Shown: piece by piece, positions 4,839 through 6,387 of the stretch
Layout: every line of letters begins with the position of its first letter
Position numbering within the stretch: the stretch's first letter is position 1
Notes under the pieces: generated by a model
Told to the model about the DNA's origin: nothing
Seen by the model: the letters and a program-made list of their open reading frames with translations, nothing else
The model's database searches: none
DNA from: an uncultured Collinsella sp.
GTDB taxonomy: Bacteria > Actinomycetota > Coriobacteriia > Coriobacteriales > Coriobacteriaceae
Assembly: GCA_900752345.1 (NCBI GenBank)
Contig: CAADVA010000198.1
Span: 1 to 6,387, forward strand
Reading direction: 5' to 3'
DNA: 6,387 bases
Position numbers and translations under genes: made by a program

Positions 4839-6387
4839 TTACGCCTCCTTCTTGTTCGAAGCAACAGAGCTGGCAGCCACGGACGCAGCGTCCGCAGCAC
4901 CGCCCGTGACATCGAAGCGAGCGACATCCGCGGCGCTCGCGCGACCGGTCACAATGTCAAACGCCAGCTCCTCAGCCTGCGCATGCGTCTTGCCCACGGG
5001 CTCGGCCGCAGCGACAATCGCCAGCACGCGTTCGTACTCAGTCGGAATGACCTTCACAAAGTGCTTGCTCATCGTCTCAAAGCTGTAGAGCAGCTTAATG
5101 CCGCGCGGGCTCTGCGTCGCGTCCACGTGCTCTTGGATGAGCGCACGAATCTGCGCCAGCTCGTCGGCCGTCGGGGCCTTGAGCTCCACACTCTCATGGT
5201 TCACGCGGGCGTCGAGCGTGCCGTATTGGTCAAAGACATAGGCCGCGCCGCCCGTCATACCGGCGGCAAAGTTCTGCCCGACCTCGCCCAGGATGAGCGC
5301 CAGACCGCCCGTCATGTACTCGCAGCCATGATTGCCGCAGCCCTCGACCACCACGGTGGCACCGGAGTTACGCACGGCAAAACGCTGGCCGGCAAGACCG
5401 TTAATGAAGCCGCGGCCGCTCGTAGCACCAAAGAACGCAACGTTGCCCACGATGATGTTCTCGTCGAACTTGTAGGTCGCATGCGGATTGGGGCGCACCG
5501 ACACCTCGCCGCCCGAAAGGCCCTTGCCAAAGTAATCGTTGGCGTCGCCGCACACGTTGAGCGTAATGCCGCGCGGCAGGAAGGCACCAAAGCTCTGACC
5601 GGCCGAACCATCGCAATCGACGGTGATGGAGCCGGCGGGCAGGCCCTCGGGATGCGCCTTGGTCACCGCGTTGCCCAAGATGGTGCCCACGCAGCGGTTG
5701 ACGTTGGCGATATCGGCGCGGAAGCGAATCGGACGCAGGTGTGCACGGGCATCGGCCGTATAGGGCACAAACAACGTGGAGTCGAGCGTCTTGTCGAGCT
5801 CGCTGTCCGCGGCCATCTGCGGCAGGAAGTGGCGACCGTCGGCACCCGGGATATGGGCACCGAACTCGCAGGTCGCGCTCGCCAGCACGGGCGATAGATC
5901 GAGCAGGTTGGCCTTGCGGTTGCCCGGGACCTCGATCTGGCGCAAGCACTCGGGGTGGCCGACCATCTCGTCGACGGTGCGGAAGCCCAGGCTCGCCATG
6001 ACCTCGCGCAGCTGCTCGGCAACAAAGAGCATAAAGCGCTCGACGTGCTCGGGTTTGCCGCAGAAGCCGCGACGCAGGCGGCAGTTTTGCGTGGCGATGC
6101 CGGCCGGGCAGGTATCCTGCTGGCAGTCGCGCTGCATGAGGCAGCCCATGGAGATGAGCGGCATGGTTGCAAAGCCAAACTCCTCGGCGCCTAGCAAGCA
6201 GGCGACGGCAACATCGGTGCCGTCCATGAGCTTGCCGTCGGCCTCGAGCACCACGCGCGAGCGCAGGCCGTTTTGCAGCAGCGTCTGCTGGGCCTCGGCA
6301 AGACCAAGCTCCAGCGGCAGGCCGGCGTGCCAAATGGAATCGCGCGCCGCGGCACCCCAGCGCGCATTGTTGCGCGGCACCCTGAGC
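4839..6387 (-). CDS. gltB: Glutamate synthase large (alpha) subunit, C-terminal part (runs off right edge)
   Basis: About 515 codons of an expected ~1500 are present. The glutaminase and central domains lie outside the window. The visible start, GAAARDSIWHAGLPLELGLAE, is the FMN-binding synthase domain. The 3Fe-4S cysteines follow in GCLMQRDCQQDTCPAG (Cys80, Cys86, Cys91, counting from GTG 6380). Next come FFGATSGRGF, the GSAGQSFGAF and GDANDYFGKGLSGGEV blocks, and GCGNHGCEYMTGG of the C-terminal GXGXG beta-helix domain. The protein ends with an Ala/Ser-rich tail, ASVAASSVASNKKEA. The gene is first in the gltBD pair; its stop TAA lies 5 bp before the gltD ATG. The last ~31 bases at the window edge do not fit the family: the expected DGGTG before GAAARDS reads NARW followed by G. 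The frame stays open there, so this could be real divergence or a bad sequence end. Confidence 0.95.
   Translation of the reverse strand, partial: LRVPRNNARWGAAARDSIWHAGLPLELGLAEAQQTLLQNGLRSRVVLEADGKLMDGTDVAVACLLGAEEFGFATMPLISMGCLMQRDCQQDTCPAGIATQNCRLRRGFCGKPEHVERFMLFVAEQLREVMASLGFRTVDEMVGHPECLRQIEVPGNRKANLLDLSPVLASATCEFGAHIPGADGRHFLPQMAADSELDKTLDSTLFVPYTADARAHLRPIRFRADIANVNRCVGTILGNAVTKAHPEGLPAGSITVDCDGSAGQSFGAFLPRGITLNVCGDANDYFGKGLSGGEVSVRPNPHATYKFDENIIVGNVAFFGATSGRGFINGLAGQRFAVRNSGATVVVEGCGNHGCEYMTGGLALILGEVGQNFAAGMTGGAAYVFDQYGTLDARVNHESVELKAPTADELAQIRALIQEHVDATQSPRGIKLLYSFETMSKHFVKVIPTEYERVLAIVAAAEPVGKTHAQAEELAFDIVTGRASAADVARFDVTGGAADAASVAASSVASNKKEA
4844..4850 (-). promoter_or_regulatory. 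Ribosome binding site of gltD inside the gltB tail
   Basis: The minus strand reads AAGGAGG, a near-perfect Shine-Dalgarno, 10 nt before ATG 4833. It overlaps the last Lys-Glu-Ala codons and precedes the stop codon of gltB, which fixes the gltD start. Confidence 0.85.

Noticed and set aside
3343..5088. Long plus-strand open frame (581 codons) opposite gltD and the end of gltB
   Set aside because: It is rich in His, Arg and Ala, shows no family resemblance and lies antisense to the clearly conserved GltD and GltB; a GC-rich shadow frame.
4644..5897. Plus-strand 417-codon frame antisense to gltB/gltD
   Set aside because: Shadow of conserved coding sequence; low-complexity composition and no supporting ribosome binding site or homology.

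Overview
The window is GC-rich, and every convincing gene lies on the minus strand. GltB/GltD sequence character, an actinobacterial-type AbiEi/DUF559 protein and the codon bias suggest a high-GC actinobacterium, most likely a Coriobacteriia gut bacterium of the Collinsella kind. That assignment is an inference from style, not a database match.

Layout in the direction of transcription (right to left): the C-terminal third of the glutamate synthase large subunit gltB (4839-6387, running off the right edge); the small subunit gltD (3352-4833), 5 bp downstream with its ribosome binding site inside the gltB tail; a strong intrinsic terminator (3299-3338); a gap of about 290 bp with short tandem repeats and weak promoter-like motifs; an unrecognised 235-residue protein (2302-3009); a four-unit palindromic repeat array (1968-2265); an AbiEi-like/DUF559 nuclease-fold protein (871-1941); a three-unit array of the same repeat (646-862); and the N-terminal 164 residues of a metal-dependent amidohydrolase (1-494, running off the left edge).

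GltB and GltD together form glutamate synthase, which makes two glutamates from glutamine and 2-oxoglutarate. The other genes have no evident link to this reaction.

The most unusual part is 646-2265. It holds seven copies of a 57-bp palindromic unit, each with 16-bp complementary arms around a 25-nt loop. They repeat at a near-exact 80-bp interval (80, 80, then 81, 80, 80) on both sides of a single nuclease-like gene. Units A-B-C on the left correspond in order to D-E-F on the right, most clearly A to D and B to E, and some spacers match as well. The gene therefore sits inside a duplicated or split array, almost abutting a unit at both ends. I do not recognise this arrangement as a named system, and it is the best candidate here for something undescribed.
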